DNA of 39,213 nucleotides from an uncultured beta proteobacterium (lineage in GTDB: Bacteria; Pseudomonadota; Gammaproteobacteria; Burkholderiales; Rhodocyclaceae). Every line of letters begins with the position of its first letter. Position 1 is the first letter of the stretch. A model generated the notes under the pieces. That model saw nothing but the letters and a program-made list of their open reading frames with translations, made no database searches and had not been told where the DNA came from. The position numbers and the translations under genes are program-made. Positions 1 to 7,777 of this stretch are shown in pieces. Where the stretch lies: positions 1 to 39,213 of the forward strand of contig CAISOB010000060.1 in the NCBI GenBank assembly GCA_903886975.1, given 5' to 3'.

Positions 1-2
1 CT

Positions 3-368
3 GGCGGTGTCGGTGTCGGCGCTTTCGCCGATCCCAACGTCGGGGCCGCCAAGCCGGTCACGGTCAGCGGTTTCGCGCTCGCCGGTCCCGACGCCGGCAA
101 TTACAACATCGTGCAGCCGGCCGGATTGACCGCAGACATTAACGCGGTCGTGCCGGTACCGACATCGGCCGATCCTGCCGTAACTCCCGGAGCAGCGGAT
201 GCCAGCGCCGGACTGATGAGTCTCTGCTTCGGTGGCCTTGGAGATTTCACCGGCGCGCCTTGCCGGAATGAGGAACAGCGCAGCTTCACACCAGCACTGA
301 CGGTTCCGGTGCGGATCGTCAATGGCGGGGTGCGATTGCCGGCGATGGTTCAAATGAAGAATGAATAG
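3..368 (+). CDS. 3' end of YDG/MBG-repeat secreted protein (filamentous haemagglutinin-like), partial
   Basis: An open frame runs in from the left edge and stops at 366-368. The first residues (GAFADPNVGAAKPVTVSG, then FALAGPDAGNYNI) match the end of a YDG/MBG repeat, a module found in tandem in very large secreted adhesins of the filamentous haemagglutinin / two-partner secretion type. After this last repeat comes a Pro/Ala-rich linker and a short C-terminal tail with two cysteines (SLCFGGLGDFTGAPC) that I do not recognise. The 5' part lies outside the window, so the signal peptide and TPS domain cannot be seen. The protein is probably exported and attached to or released from the outer membrane; that is family inference. 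Confidence 0.75.
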   Translation, partial: GGVGVGAFADPNVGAAKPVTVSGFALAGPDAGNYNIVQPAGLTADINAVVPVPTSADPAVTPGAADASAGLMSLCFGGLGDFTGAPCRNEEQRSFTPALTVPVRIVNGGVRLPAMVQMKNE

Positions 369-480
369 ACGCGGGATACCCGTCATACGCGACTTCGCGG
401 CAGATCTTGAGCTTGTATGCGATTGCCCGGGCATTGCGTCTAGAATACCGGTTTCCCGCGCATACCCAGATCAGGAAGCC

Positions 481-1317
481 GTGTCGCCCATTGCCGAAAT
501 CAAACCCGAGCAATCCGTCGAGTTGCTCAAGGAACTGCACATTCTGACGCGCGACGGCAAGCTCAACCAGGACAGCCGGCGCAAGCTCAAGCAGGTCTAC
601 CACCTGTGCAACTTCATCGAGCCGCTGCTGGCCGAAGCGCTGGACGAGAACGCCGACATGGTCCTCGCCGATCATGGCGCCGGCAAGTCCTATCTCGGCT
701 TCATTCTCTATGACCTGTTTTTCAAGGTGCGCAGCAGCGGCCAGATCATCGGTGTCGAAGCGCGCCCCGAACTCGTCGAGAAGTCGCGCGAACTCGCGCA
801 GCGTCTGCAATTTCCTCGCATGCGCTTTCTCGATCTGACCGTCGATGAATCCATCACATCAGCCGCCCTGCCCGCGCGCGTTGACATCGTCACCGCGCTG
901 CACGCCTGCGATACGGCCACCGACGACGCGATCCGCTTCGCGCTGCACAAGCAGGCGAAATTCATCGTTCTCGTGCCGTGCTGCCAGGCCGAAGTCGCAG
1001 CGCTACTGCGCCAGAACAAGAACGCATCATTTGCCAGGACCGCGCTCTCGGAAATCTGGCGGCACCCCGTTCATACGCGCGAATTCGGCAGCTTGCTGAC
1101 CAACGCCCTGCGCTGTCTGCAACTCGAGGCGCACGGTTATCAGCTGACGGTTACCGAACTCGTCGGCTGGGAACACTCGCTGAAGAACGAATTGATCATC
1201 GCCAAGTACACCGGCCAGGTACGCAAGAACGCCGAGGCCCGCCTGCAGGAAATTCTGCGCGAGCTCAATCTCGAAGCCCTGCGCGACCGCTTTATCTATT
1301 CCGAGAAGGCAAGCTAA
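481..1317 (+). CDS. SAM-dependent methyltransferase, Methyltransf_32 type
   Basis: The frame is open from 361, but I prefer the GTG at 481, which has AGGAAG just upstream and begins the family-like stretch SPIAEIKPEQSVELL. The earlier ATG would overlap the upstream gene and add about 40 residues without family character. The 278-residue product has an SAM-binding loop DHGAGKS starting near residue 64, an acidic end to strand 2 (GVEARPEL) and HACDTATDDAI near residue 141. This last motif is typical of the PF13679 (Methyltransf_32) family, whose substrates are mostly unknown. It is probably cytoplasmic. A small membrane protein gene follows 15 bases later, so the two may be cotranscribed. Confidence 0.8.
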   Translation: MSPIAEIKPEQSVELLKELHILTRDGKLNQDSRRKLKQVYHLCNFIEPLLAEALDENADMVLADHGAGKSYLGFILYDLFFKVRSSGQIIGVEARPELVEKSRELAQRLQFPRMRFLDLTVDESITSAALPARVDIVTALHACDTATDDAIRFALHKQAKFIVLVPCCQAEVAALLRQNKNASFARTALSEIWRHPVHTREFGSLLTNALRCLQLEAHGYQLTVTELVGWEHSLKNELIIAKYTGQVRKNAEARLQEILRELNLEALRDRFIYSEKAS

Positions 1318-1332
1318 ATACCCGCCCGCCAC

Positions 1333-1650
1333 ATGGAAAACTGGATTATCCGCATCGCCGCTTGCCTTTGCGCGGCCGGTAGCAGCGCCCTGTTCTGGAC
1401 GCTTGGCGCGTTCGTCGCCGTACCCTGGCGCGAAAGCCGCATGCTCGCGCTCAACCTCGTCGAGTTGCAGCTCATCGGCGCACCGCTGCTACTCGGCCTG
1501 GCCGTCGGCTGGGGCGCGTTGCACATTCTGGCGATCGCCGATCGCCAGCTTCACCCGCGGATTTACGCGGCAGCGTGCGCACTGCTGCTTATCGCGAACC
1601 TTGCGGCCGCATCCGCCGGCCTGGCGTGGACGCAGGCACGCGGGTTCTGA
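1333..1650 (+). CDS. Small inner-membrane protein of unknown function
   Basis: The 105-residue product has three hydrophobic segments, roughly residues 5-30, 43-66 and 77-98, with short charged loops (WRESRM, DRQLHPR). This fits a small three-helix inner-membrane protein. I do not recognise a family. It starts 15 bases after the methyltransferase stop and on the same strand, which suggests one transcript. The next gene is convergent, so the unit ends here. Confidence 0.6.
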   Translation: MENWIIRIAACLCAAGSSALFWTLGAFVAVPWRESRMLALNLVELQLIGAPLLLGLAVGWGALHILAIADRQLHPRIYAAACALLLIANLAAASAGLAWTQARGF

Positions 1651-1696
1651 GAATTGCGCTGAAACGCACCCCGAACCGCAAGACGCCAGAGCAGCG

Positions 1697-1948
1697 CTAT
1701 GCCGTTGTATTGATCTTTGCTCCAACGGTCTGACCGTTGGCATTGACCGTTGGCCGTGCTTCGGTCTCGGCGCGTGCGCGATTCGCCGCTTCGCCTTCGT
1801 CAACAGCCTGAGTGGGCTTCGCCTGCTGCGCTTGTTGCGCTTGTTGTGACTGCTGCGCTTGTTGCGCCTGTTGTGACTGGCGCAACTGGCTGTTGGCGGC
1901 GGTGATTGTCGCCGAATTCGCGCTTGAAGCAACTGAACCGACTTCCAT
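1697..1948 (-). CDS. Small glutamine-rich repeat protein, unknown function
   Basis: I choose the ATG at 1948 because GAGGAG lies six bases upstream on the minus strand; longer starts lack this. The 83-residue protein begins MEVGSVASSANSATITAA, continues with a run of about 20 residues built from QQA and QQS triplets (roughly residues 23-43), then a charged Ala/Glu/Arg segment, and ends TVNANGQTVGAKINTTA. There is no signal peptide or membrane segment. The Gln run is encoded by imperfect 9-base units (about 1819-1880), so length variation by slippage is likely. I do not recognise the family. It sits alone between a convergent and a divergent gene. Confidence 0.6.
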   Translation of the reverse strand: MEVGSVASSANSATITAANSQLRQSQQAQQAQQSQQAQQAQQAKPTQAVDEGEAANRARAETEARPTVNANGQTVGAKINTTA

Positions 1949-2064
1949 GTCTGACTCCTCGTTTCCGGGAATTGGCCAATCCCGACAAAGCCAGCATAGC
2001 CCATTGTCGGGCCGTCTGCACAAGCAACCGACAAATGGTCGTTCGCTGACTATGACGGTGGCTT

Positions 2065-2070
2065 ATTATA
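2065..2070 (-). promoter_or_regulatory. Possible -10 box for the Gln-rich gene
   Basis: The minus strand reads TATAAT here, inside an AT-rich patch of an otherwise GC-rich 207-base divergent intergenic region (1949-2155). The nearest -35-like hexamer, TTGGCA at 2092-2097, is 21 bases away, which is too far for a standard sigma-70 promoter, so this is only a candidate. Confidence 0.25.
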
Positions 2071-2155
2071 AACCGGCTATTCGCATAAAGATGCCAAGCG
2101 CGGCCTGAAAAGGCTTAATATTCTGCCGTTCAGATCGCAATGCCCCCCTCCCCCA

Positions 2156-3298
2156 ATGGCTATGATGCAAACGAAAACCAGGCGCTGGACCTTGATCATC
2201 GCAACGACCGTGGCCGTCCTGCTGATTGCCGGCTTTGTCGCCTTCCAGTTCGCAGTCCGCTCGCTTAAGGGACACATCGAGAAGGCGCTCGGGCCGCAGG
2301 GCGAGGTCAAGGAAATCCACGTCAACCTGACCGGCATTGAAATCATCGGCATGCGCATACGCGCGCCGCGCAACCCGGACACGCCCTGGCCTGCCGAAGA
2401 CGAGCTGCGCGCCGAACGCATCAGGATTGTTCCGGCCATACTCGACTTGCTCAGCGCGCACGTGGTCGTGCGCAGCATCCGCATTGAAGGCGCTTATATT
2501 TCGATGTTGCGCGCCAAGGACGGCCGCATGCGTGTATTGCCCGATCTGCTCGAGAACAAGAAGACGGCGTCGGATGCTTCGGCCAGCACCGGCAAGAAGG
2601 ACAGCACCGCGATCAGCATCGGCAAGGTCGAACTGGCGGATGCCACTATCGAGTTTTTCGATGCGACGATCCGGCAGCCGCCATTCAAACTGCGCCTTGA
2701 ACAGATCAACGCCACTATCGGCAAACTCCAGCTTCCCGAGCTCAATGGCGATAGTCCGATCAAGGTCGAAGGGGTCATCAAGGGCGTTCGCCAAGACGGC
2801 AGAGTTTCGATCACCGGATCAATTGAACTGGGCAGCAAGGAATCGGGCCTGACGACGCGTCTGCGTGGCGTCGACCTGATTGCACTCCAGCCTTACCTGA
2901 TCAAGGCGGCCGAGACGGGCATAAAGAAAGGGGCGCTGGATCTCGAACTCAATTCTTCCGTGCGCAAGGGGCTGCTGCACGCCCCGGGCACGCTTACGCT
3001 CAGCGACCTGGAGCTGTTGCCGGCCGGGCCTGCGGGAAAAATCACAGGCCTGTCGGCCAACGCCGCGGTTGCCCTGATGAAGAACAAGAAAGGGAAAATT
3101 GCGGTCCGATTTGTTCTCGACGGCGACATCAATGACCCGCATTTCTCGCTCAACGAAACCATGCTGAAAACGATCGGCACATCCCTGGCGGACATGCTCG
3201 GCGTCAGTGTCGGCGGGCTGGTCAAGGGTGTCGAGGGTATCGGCCGTGGCACGACCAAGAGCCTGGGCGACACGCTGAACAAACTGATCAAGAAATGA
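2156..3298 (+). CDS. AsmA/DUF748-like envelope protein
   Basis: The 380-residue product has an N-terminal hydrophobic anchor (about residues 12-33) and then a long periplasmic region of alternating short beta-strand-like segments with recurrent IxIGxVELxDATIEFFDATI-type phrases. This is the style of the AsmA/DUF748 superfamily, which is linked to outer-membrane biogenesis and lipid transfer. The C-terminus (LADMLGVSVGGLVKGVEGIG, then lysine-rich) is also like DUF748 proteins. The start is uncertain: ATG at 2156 or 2162, neither with a strong ribosome site. It is followed after about 55 bases by the exported DUF3617 gene on the same strand. Confidence 0.65.
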   Translation: MAMMQTKTRRWTLIIATTVAVLLIAGFVAFQFAVRSLKGHIEKALGPQGEVKEIHVNLTGIEIIGMRIRAPRNPDTPWPAEDELRAERIRIVPAILDLLSAHVVVRSIRIEGAYISMLRAKDGRMRVLPDLLENKKTASDASASTGKKDSTAISIGKVELADATIEFFDATIRQPPFKLRLEQINATIGKLQLPELNGDSPIKVEGVIKGVRQDGRVSITGSIELGSKESGLTTRLRGVDLIALQPYLIKAAETGIKKGALDLELNSSVRKGLLHAPGTLTLSDLELLPAGPAGKITGLSANAAVALMKNKKGKIAVRFVLDGDINDPHFSLNETMLKTIGTSLADMLGVSVGGLVKGVEGIGRGTTKSLGDTLNKLIKK

Positions 3299-3353
3299 GG
3301 TCGCGCCGGACTCGACGATTGAACGCCACCGCGCGCCGGTGGTCGGGACCAGC

Positions 3354-3884
3354 ATGAGCCTCGCGCGCACGATCCGCGGCAAAGCCGCAAGCCATGCTTG
3401 CTCGCTGCTGGCACTCGCCTTCGCCGCAGGGTTCGCGGCGAGCACCGCGGCCGACGAGCTGCCCAAACGCAAAGTCGGCCTGTGGGAAATCAATGTGCAC
3501 ATGCAAGGCGTACCCAACATGGGCCCGATGCAACAGTGCATCGACCAGAATACCGACAACCTGATGCTGCAGCACGCCAAAAACACGGACTGCCGTGCCG
3601 TGGAGGTCAAGCGCGCCGGCAGCACGGTAAGCATCCATTTGGTATGCAAGATGCAAGGCTCGACGGCGACGACCGACGGCGTCTTCGAAGGCTCTTTTGA
3701 TTCGAGTTACAAGGGCCGGATGACCACGCGCTTCAACCCGCCCTGGAATGGCATGAGCATATCCACCATTGCGCACGAAGCGCGCTGGATCGGCCCGTGC
3801 AAGCCCGGCCAGAAACCCGGTGACTTGATCATGCCGAGCATGGGCGGCTTCAACCTCAACGAGTTGATGAAGCAACAACGCTGA
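3354..3884 (+). CDS. DUF3617 family exported protein
   Basis: The 176-residue product starts with a signal peptide (MSLARTIRGKAASHACSLLA, hydrophobic to about residue 31, likely cleavage after STAADE or nearby). The mature part begins PKRKVGLWEINVHMQG and contains QQCIDQNTDN and a later Cys (KNTDCRAVEV), the pattern of the DUF3617 (PF12276) family: KxGLWE, a QxC motif and a second cysteine, probably forming a disulfide. The GTG at 3339 would add five residues; the ATG at 3354 fits a signal peptide better. Molecular role unknown; location periplasmic. Confidence 0.75.
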   Translation: MSLARTIRGKAASHACSLLALAFAAGFAASTAADELPKRKVGLWEINVHMQGVPNMGPMQQCIDQNTDNLMLQHAKNTDCRAVEVKRAGSTVSIHLVCKMQGSTATTDGVFEGSFDSSYKGRMTTRFNPPWNGMSISTIAHEARWIGPCKPGQKPGDLIMPSMGGFNLNELMKQQR

Positions 3885-3903
3885 GCGTCCTCGTCGGGTC
3901 GAG

Positions 3904-4560
3904 TCATGCGTCTCGCGTGATCCGAATCTTTTCCCGCAGCAGCAGCGTCGCCCGGGCCACATCGTCTTGCCCGCAGATCGCCGAGACCACGGCAATGCCC
4001 TTGGCGCCCGCCCGCATGAGCGGCGCACAGTTGTCCGCGTTAATGCCGCCGATAGCCACCACCGGCCAGCGCGCTGCCGCGACGAGCCGGGCGAACAGCG
4101 GCAAGCCGGTCGCGGCGGCCGCATCGAGCTTGGTGCCGGTCGGATAGATCGGGCCGATGCCAACGTAATCGACGCCATCGGGAACGGCAGCGAGTTCAGC
4201 GGCGTCGGAGACCGATACGCCGAGAATCTTCGGCGACCCGATCAGCCGACGCGTTTCGGCGACCGGCAGATCAGCCTGTCCGACATGCACGCCGTCGGCA
4301 TCGACCGCCAGGGCGATATCGATATGATCGTTGATGATCAGCGGCACGCCAAGTGGCGCGAGCGCTTCCTTGAGCGCGCGGGCCGTCACCAGCCACTGCC
4401 GCTTCTTCCAGTGTGGCGCGCGCAGCTGCACGACCGTCGCGCCGTTCTCCGCGGCCAGCCGGGCGGTTCGCACCATCGCCTCGGCGCTGCCGCAAAGATC
4501 GGGGTCGAGAACAAGATAGAGCGAAAGATCAAGCGCATTCGGCATTTTCATATTCAGCAT
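3904..4560 (-). CDS. thiE: Thiamine-phosphate synthase
   Basis: ThiE joins the thiazole phosphate and the pyrimidine pyrophosphate to make thiamine phosphate. The 218-residue product is a TIM barrel with family motifs: VVQLR near residue 43, INDHIDIALAVDADGVHVGQ, VDYVGIGPIYPTGTK and AIGGIN with the phosphate-binding end GAKGIAVVSAI. Starts at 4560 and 4551 are both possible; 4560 overlaps the thiM stop by seven bases, as in a coupled operon. After VQLR the protein reads APHWKKRQW where most homologues have a charged EK-type stretch, so it is a slightly divergent ThiE. No thiD or thiC is in the window. Confidence 0.9.
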   Translation of the reverse strand: MLNMKMPNALDLSLYLVLDPDLCGSAEAMVRTARLAAENGATVVQLRAPHWKKRQWLVTARALKEALAPLGVPLIINDHIDIALAVDADGVHVGQADLPVAETRRLIGSPKILGVSVSDAAELAAVPDGVDYVGIGPIYPTGTKLDAAAATGLPLFARLVAAARWPVVAIGGINADNCAPLMRAGAKGIAVVSAICGQDDVARATLLLREKIRITRDA

Positions 4561-5366
4561 CGTATTTCGCCCGCCAGTCCGCGCAGGGTTTCCGGACTCA
4601 GGCGGTACAGCGCATCGAGGAAATCGGCCTTGAACGATCCCGGCCCGCGGCAGCTTGCCGCGGCGCGTTCGCCGCACAGACCGGCCATTGCGCACGCCGC
4701 TGCCACCGCGTTGAGGCGGTTCGGTGCGCTCGCCGTGAAGGCCGCAACCAGCGCCGACAAGGCACAGCCAGTGCCGACCACGCGCGTCATCAGCGGATGA
4801 CCCCAGGGTGCTGCCCAGGTCGTCGCGCCATCGGTGATGAAATCGGTTGCGCCGGTCACCGCGACGATTGCGCCAGTCGACCTCGCGAGTTGCTCGGCTG
4901 CCGACACTGCGGCGTCGGAACCCGTCGTCGTGTCGACACCGCGTCCGCCGCTGCCCAAAAAACCTGCCAGCGCCATGATCTCCGAGGCATTGCCGCGAAT
5001 CGCCGCCGGCCGGCAGGCGATGAATTCACCGCAGGCGCGCGTCCGGTAGTCGAGCACGCCGACCGCTACCGGGTCGAGCGTCCACGGCACGCCGGCCTGA
5101 TTGGCTGCGGCGACGGCCTGCTGCATCACCGTGAGCCGCGCCGGATAGAGCGTACCGACGTTCACCAGTAGCGCGCCCGAAATCGCCGTGAAAGCCGCCG
5201 CCTCTTCCTCGGCGACGATCATCGCCGGCGCCGCGCCGGCGGCGAGCAGAACATTGGCGGTGATTTCCTGCACGACCTCATTGGTCAGCAAATGCACGAG
5301 GGGATTGGCCGCGCGCAGGCGCGCCAATTCGTCGGCCACGATTTCGAGCGGCAGGGTATTCACCAT
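4554..5366 (-). CDS. thiM: Hydroxyethylthiazole kinase
   Basis: ThiM phosphorylates salvaged 4-methyl-5-(2-hydroxyethyl)thiazole to the substrate used by ThiE. The 270-residue protein has NPLVHLLTNEVV near residue 20, the DPVAVG motif and the ribokinase-like anion hole with catalytic cysteine (VVGTGCALSALVAAF). I choose the ATG at 5366, with AGGG upstream; a TTG at 5387 would add seven residues. It overlaps thiE, so the pair makes a short salvage operon. I looked for a TPP riboswitch in 5367-5571 and did not see one. Confidence 0.92.
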   Translation of the reverse strand: MVNTLPLEIVADELARLRAANPLVHLLTNEVVQEITANVLLAAGAAPAMIVAEEEAAAFTAISGALLVNVGTLYPARLTVMQQAVAAANQAGVPWTLDPVAVGVLDYRTRACGEFIACRPAAIRGNASEIMALAGFLGSGGRGVDTTTGSDAAVSAAEQLARSTGAIVAVTGATDFITDGATTWAAPWGHPLMTRVVGTGCALSALVAAFTASAPNRLNAVAAACAMAGLCGERAAASCRGPGSFKADFLDALYRLSPETLRGLAGEIRC

Positions 5367-5462
5367 ATGCAACGGCCCTGAAAGCAAAAGGATGCAAGTA
5401 TACGCGCGCCGCGTCAGGATGCCAGCGCACGGGAAACGTCATCGGCGGCTATATATGTTTTT

Positions 5463-5532
5463 GTCATTCCGGCGAAAGCCGGAATCCAGAGGGCGGAGGT
5501 GCGCACTGGATCCCGGCTTTCGCCGGGACGAC
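5463..5532. repeat. Inverted pair of palindromic REP-like repeats
   Basis: Two 27-base units face each other (5463-5489 forward, 5506-5532 reverse), 16 bases apart. Each unit is GTC + stem + four-base loop + stem + CCAG. The first has stem ATTCCGGC/GCCGGAAT with loop GAAA; the second has paired changes that keep the stem. The pair lies between the MoaD-like gene and thiM, both on the minus strand. Confidence 0.85.
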
Positions 5533-5571
5533 GCTTTGACACGCCAGGACGACGCGTTCTTTCGGCGCCGC

Positions 5572-5829
5572 TCAACCGCCGCTCAGCGCCTGCACGATAA
5601 TGAGTTCCCTGGCCGCACCGAGCGGCAGCGCAAGGTCAAACAGCTGTTCGCCGTCAACGAAGAAGCGGATGTGCGGCCGTATTCTTCCTTGTTCGTTGAT
5701 CATGCGAAAACGCATTCCCGGATAGCGCCGGTCGAGTTCGGCGACCACGGCGGCCAGCGTCGCGCCGCTCGCCTCGATTTCGGCGCGCTCGGTGTAGGAG
5801 CGCAGGGCGCTCGGAATGATCACCTTCAT
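5572..5829 (-). CDS. MoaD/ThiS-like ubiquitin-fold protein
   Basis: The 85-residue product has the size and pattern of the MoaD/ThiS family: a beta-grasp start (MKVIIPSALRSYT), TLAAVVAELDRRYPGM helix, RPHIRFFVDGEQL and a C-terminal ALSGG. The Gly-Gly end is what is adenylated and thiocarboxylated in this family, allowing sulfur donation. It begins 12 bases after the stop of the propeller gene, so the two are an operon. Neither moaE nor thiG is nearby. Its acceptor pathway is therefore not clear; the pairing with the propeller gene suggests a dedicated job. Confidence 0.85.
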   Translation of the reverse strand: MKVIIPSALRSYTERAEIEASGATLAAVVAELDRRYPGMRFRMINEQGRIRPHIRFFVDGEQLFDLALPLGAARELIIVQALSGG

Positions 5830-5841
5830 CGCCGGTCGATT

Positions 5842-7005
5842 TTAAGGAAGTTCGGCAACTTCGACGGCGTAGATTTCCGGCAGATGGCGGGCGACGCACG
5901 ACCACTGCCGGCCTTCGTCGCGGCTCATCCAGACTTCGCCGCTGCTCGTGCCGAAATACAGGCCGACCGGGTCGCGCCGGTCGCCGGTCATCGCCTGCCG
6001 CTTGACGGTCCACCAGGCCTGGCTGTCCGGCAAGCCGCCGGCCAGGCGCTGCCACGTCGCGCCGGCATCGTGTGTTGCGTAGACCGCGGGCCTGCCGCCC
6101 GGGCTGGTACGCGGCCACACCGAGGTCCCGTCCATCGGGAAGACCCATGCGCTGTCGGCATCGCGCGGGTGTATGACAATGGGGAATCCGACGTCGCCGA
6201 TCGCTGCCGGCATGCTCTTGCCGATGTTGCGCCATTTCCGTTCCGGCCGGTCAAGACGGTAGATGCCGCAGTGGTTCTGTTGATAGAGACGATCGGGCTG
6301 GCTCGGGCAAAGGCGCACGCAATGCGGATCGTGAAAAGTCGCGTCGGCCGCATCGAATCCCTCGACCACTTCGAGACCGTCGATCAGTGCGCTGAAACTT
6401 GCGCCGCCGTCGAGCGACTCATGCACACCGCCGCTCGACATGGCGACATAGAGATGCGCGGCGTCGCGCGGATCGACGATGATCGAATGCAGCTTTGGCC
6501 CGTCCGGCGTTCCATCCTGCACCGAACCCATCCATCGCTGGTAGCGCGGATCGTCGTTGAATCCCGGCACCGGGGCCCAGGTATCGCCGCCGTCTGCCGA
6601 ACGGAACAGGCCTTGCGGCGAAGTACCCGCGTACCAGACGCCGGGCTGCGCCGCATGACCGGGCGTGAGCCAGAAGGTGTGATCGACCGAGGGTCCGACG
6701 GCACCATCGCTCGCCTTGGCAAATGCCGGCGGCCGCGCGGCTTCTTTCCAGCTCTGCCCGAGATCGGTCGAGCGAAAGATCGTCGGGCCTAGGTGGCCGG
6801 TCTTCGCCGCAGCGAGCATGGTTCGGCCGTCGCGTGGATCGAGTACCAGGTGGTTGATGATCTGGCCGAGGAAATGCGGTCCGTCGACGCGCCAATTGTC
6901 GCGCGCCGCATCGCCGCGATAGAGCCAGGCGCCCTTGCGCGTGGCGACGATCAGCAACAGCGCGCGCGGAGTCGGCGCGGCGCTCCTTTCTGGTTCGCTT
7001 GGCAT
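5842..7005 (-). CDS. BNR/Asp-box beta-propeller protein (exo-sialidase-like fold)
   Basis: The 387-residue product carries five Asp-box-like motifs (STDLGQSW, SADGGDTW, SLDGGASF, THDAGATW, SRDEGRQW), spaced through the chain as in sortilin/Vps10-type or sialidase-like propellers. There is no signal peptide, so it is probably cytoplasmic. The start at 7005 is supported by AGGAGG a few bases upstream. Databases often label such proteins exo-alpha-sialidase or glycosyl hydrolase, but I see no sialidase arginine triad and would not assign that activity. It is translationally close to the MoaD/ThiS-like gene downstream. Confidence 0.8.
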   Translation of the reverse strand: MPSEPERSAAPTPRALLLIVATRKGAWLYRGDAARDNWRVDGPHFLGQIINHLVLDPRDGRTMLAAAKTGHLGPTIFRSTDLGQSWKEAARPPAFAKASDGAVGPSVDHTFWLTPGHAAQPGVWYAGTSPQGLFRSADGGDTWAPVPGFNDDPRYQRWMGSVQDGTPDGPKLHSIIVDPRDAAHLYVAMSSGGVHESLDGGASFSALIDGLEVVEGFDAADATFHDPHCVRLCPSQPDRLYQQNHCGIYRLDRPERKWRNIGKSMPAAIGDVGFPIVIHPRDADSAWVFPMDGTSVWPRTSPGGRPAVYATHDAGATWQRLAGGLPDSQAWWTVKRQAMTGDRRDPVGLYFGTSSGEVWMSRDEGRQWSCVARHLPEIYAVEVAELP

Positions 7006-7130
7006 GCTTGTCCTCCTGTGAAATCAATGGGAGCGAACGGCACGGCGACCAAGTCAGGCCAGGGCCGCGAAATCGCACCGGTTTTTTCGACCGGGCGGCG
7101 GGACAGGCGTTCCCGGAAGCGAATCGAACG

Positions 7131-7676
7131 TCAGGGACTTGCAAAGACCAGCGCGGGTTCGACACGCAGCGTCTCGCCTTCGCCGGTAATCAACATTTCG
7201 CCGTCCTGAACCAGGCATTGCAGAGTCATTGCGCGCCGGGCGAGCGCGGCAAGCGCCTGCGTGCCGGGCTGCGATAGCCGCAGGACAGTCAGATTGGGCA
7301 GTTTCTCCAGCGTCGCGTGATTCTGTTCCCACCATATTTCCGCGATCCGGCCGCCGTATGAAAACACGACGACGCGCGCCGCCCGGCCCGAGGCCTTGCG
7401 CAGCCAGCGCTCGTCGGGCTGGCCGACGACGATCCAGAGATCGATAACGCCGGTCAGGTCGCGCAGCCACAGATCCGGCTCTTCGTCGGTCGACAGACCC
7501 TTGCCGAAAGCCAGCGCAGCGTCCGCATAGCGCATGAAGGCAAGCAGGCGGACCATCATGCGCTGGTCATTTTCCGAAGGATGGCGGGCGAGCGTCAGTG
7601 AAAAGTTTTCGTAGACGTTGCGATCCACGTCCGCGACCGCGAGTTCGACCTTGAAGATCGTTGCCTTGAGTGCCAT
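7131..7676 (-). CDS. yaeQ: YaeQ family protein
   Basis: The 181-residue product begins MALKATIFKVELAVADVDRN and contains LTLARHPSENDQRMMVRLLAF and EPDLWLRDLTGVIDLWIVVGQP, which match the YaeQ family closely in order and length. YaeQ has a fold related to PD-(D/E)XK nucleases, and the E-D...D-W stretch here preserves its acidic residues. Its function is not settled; early genetic work linked it to RfaH-type activity. It is divergent from the efflux operon, with about 100 bases between the starts. Confidence 0.9.
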   Translation of the reverse strand: MALKATIFKVELAVADVDRNVYENFSLTLARHPSENDQRMMVRLLAFMRYADAALAFGKGLSTDEEPDLWLRDLTGVIDLWIVVGQPDERWLRKASGRAARVVVFSYGGRIAEIWWEQNHATLEKLPNLTVLRLSQPGTQALAALARRAMTLQCLVQDGEMLITGEGETLRVEPALVFASP

Positions 7677-7777
7677 GGGATTTTCTGCGCCGCATAATTC
7701 CGGCGGCCTATGGTGGGAAGGAGGCCGCTATACTAGCGGAAAAACCGAATCGTTCGGCTATTCGAATCCCCACACCG

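Noticed and set aside
1819..1880. Tandem 9-base units as a non-coding minisatellite
   Set aside because: The units stay in frame as QQA/QQS inside a gene with a strong ribosome site, so they are coding.
5367..5571. TPP riboswitch upstream of thiM
   Set aside because: I looked for the conserved CTGAGA and ACCTGA elements on the minus strand and did not find them; the gap is filled by a palindrome pair.
5188..6792. Open frame of 534 codons antisense to the propeller and MoaD-like genes
   Set aside because: It spans two clear genes and a repeat pair on the other strand and has no domain of its own.
5842..7005. Calling the propeller an exo-alpha-sialidase
   Set aside because: Asp-boxes are structural; I see neither an export signal nor the arginine triad and acid/base residues expected for sialidase activity.
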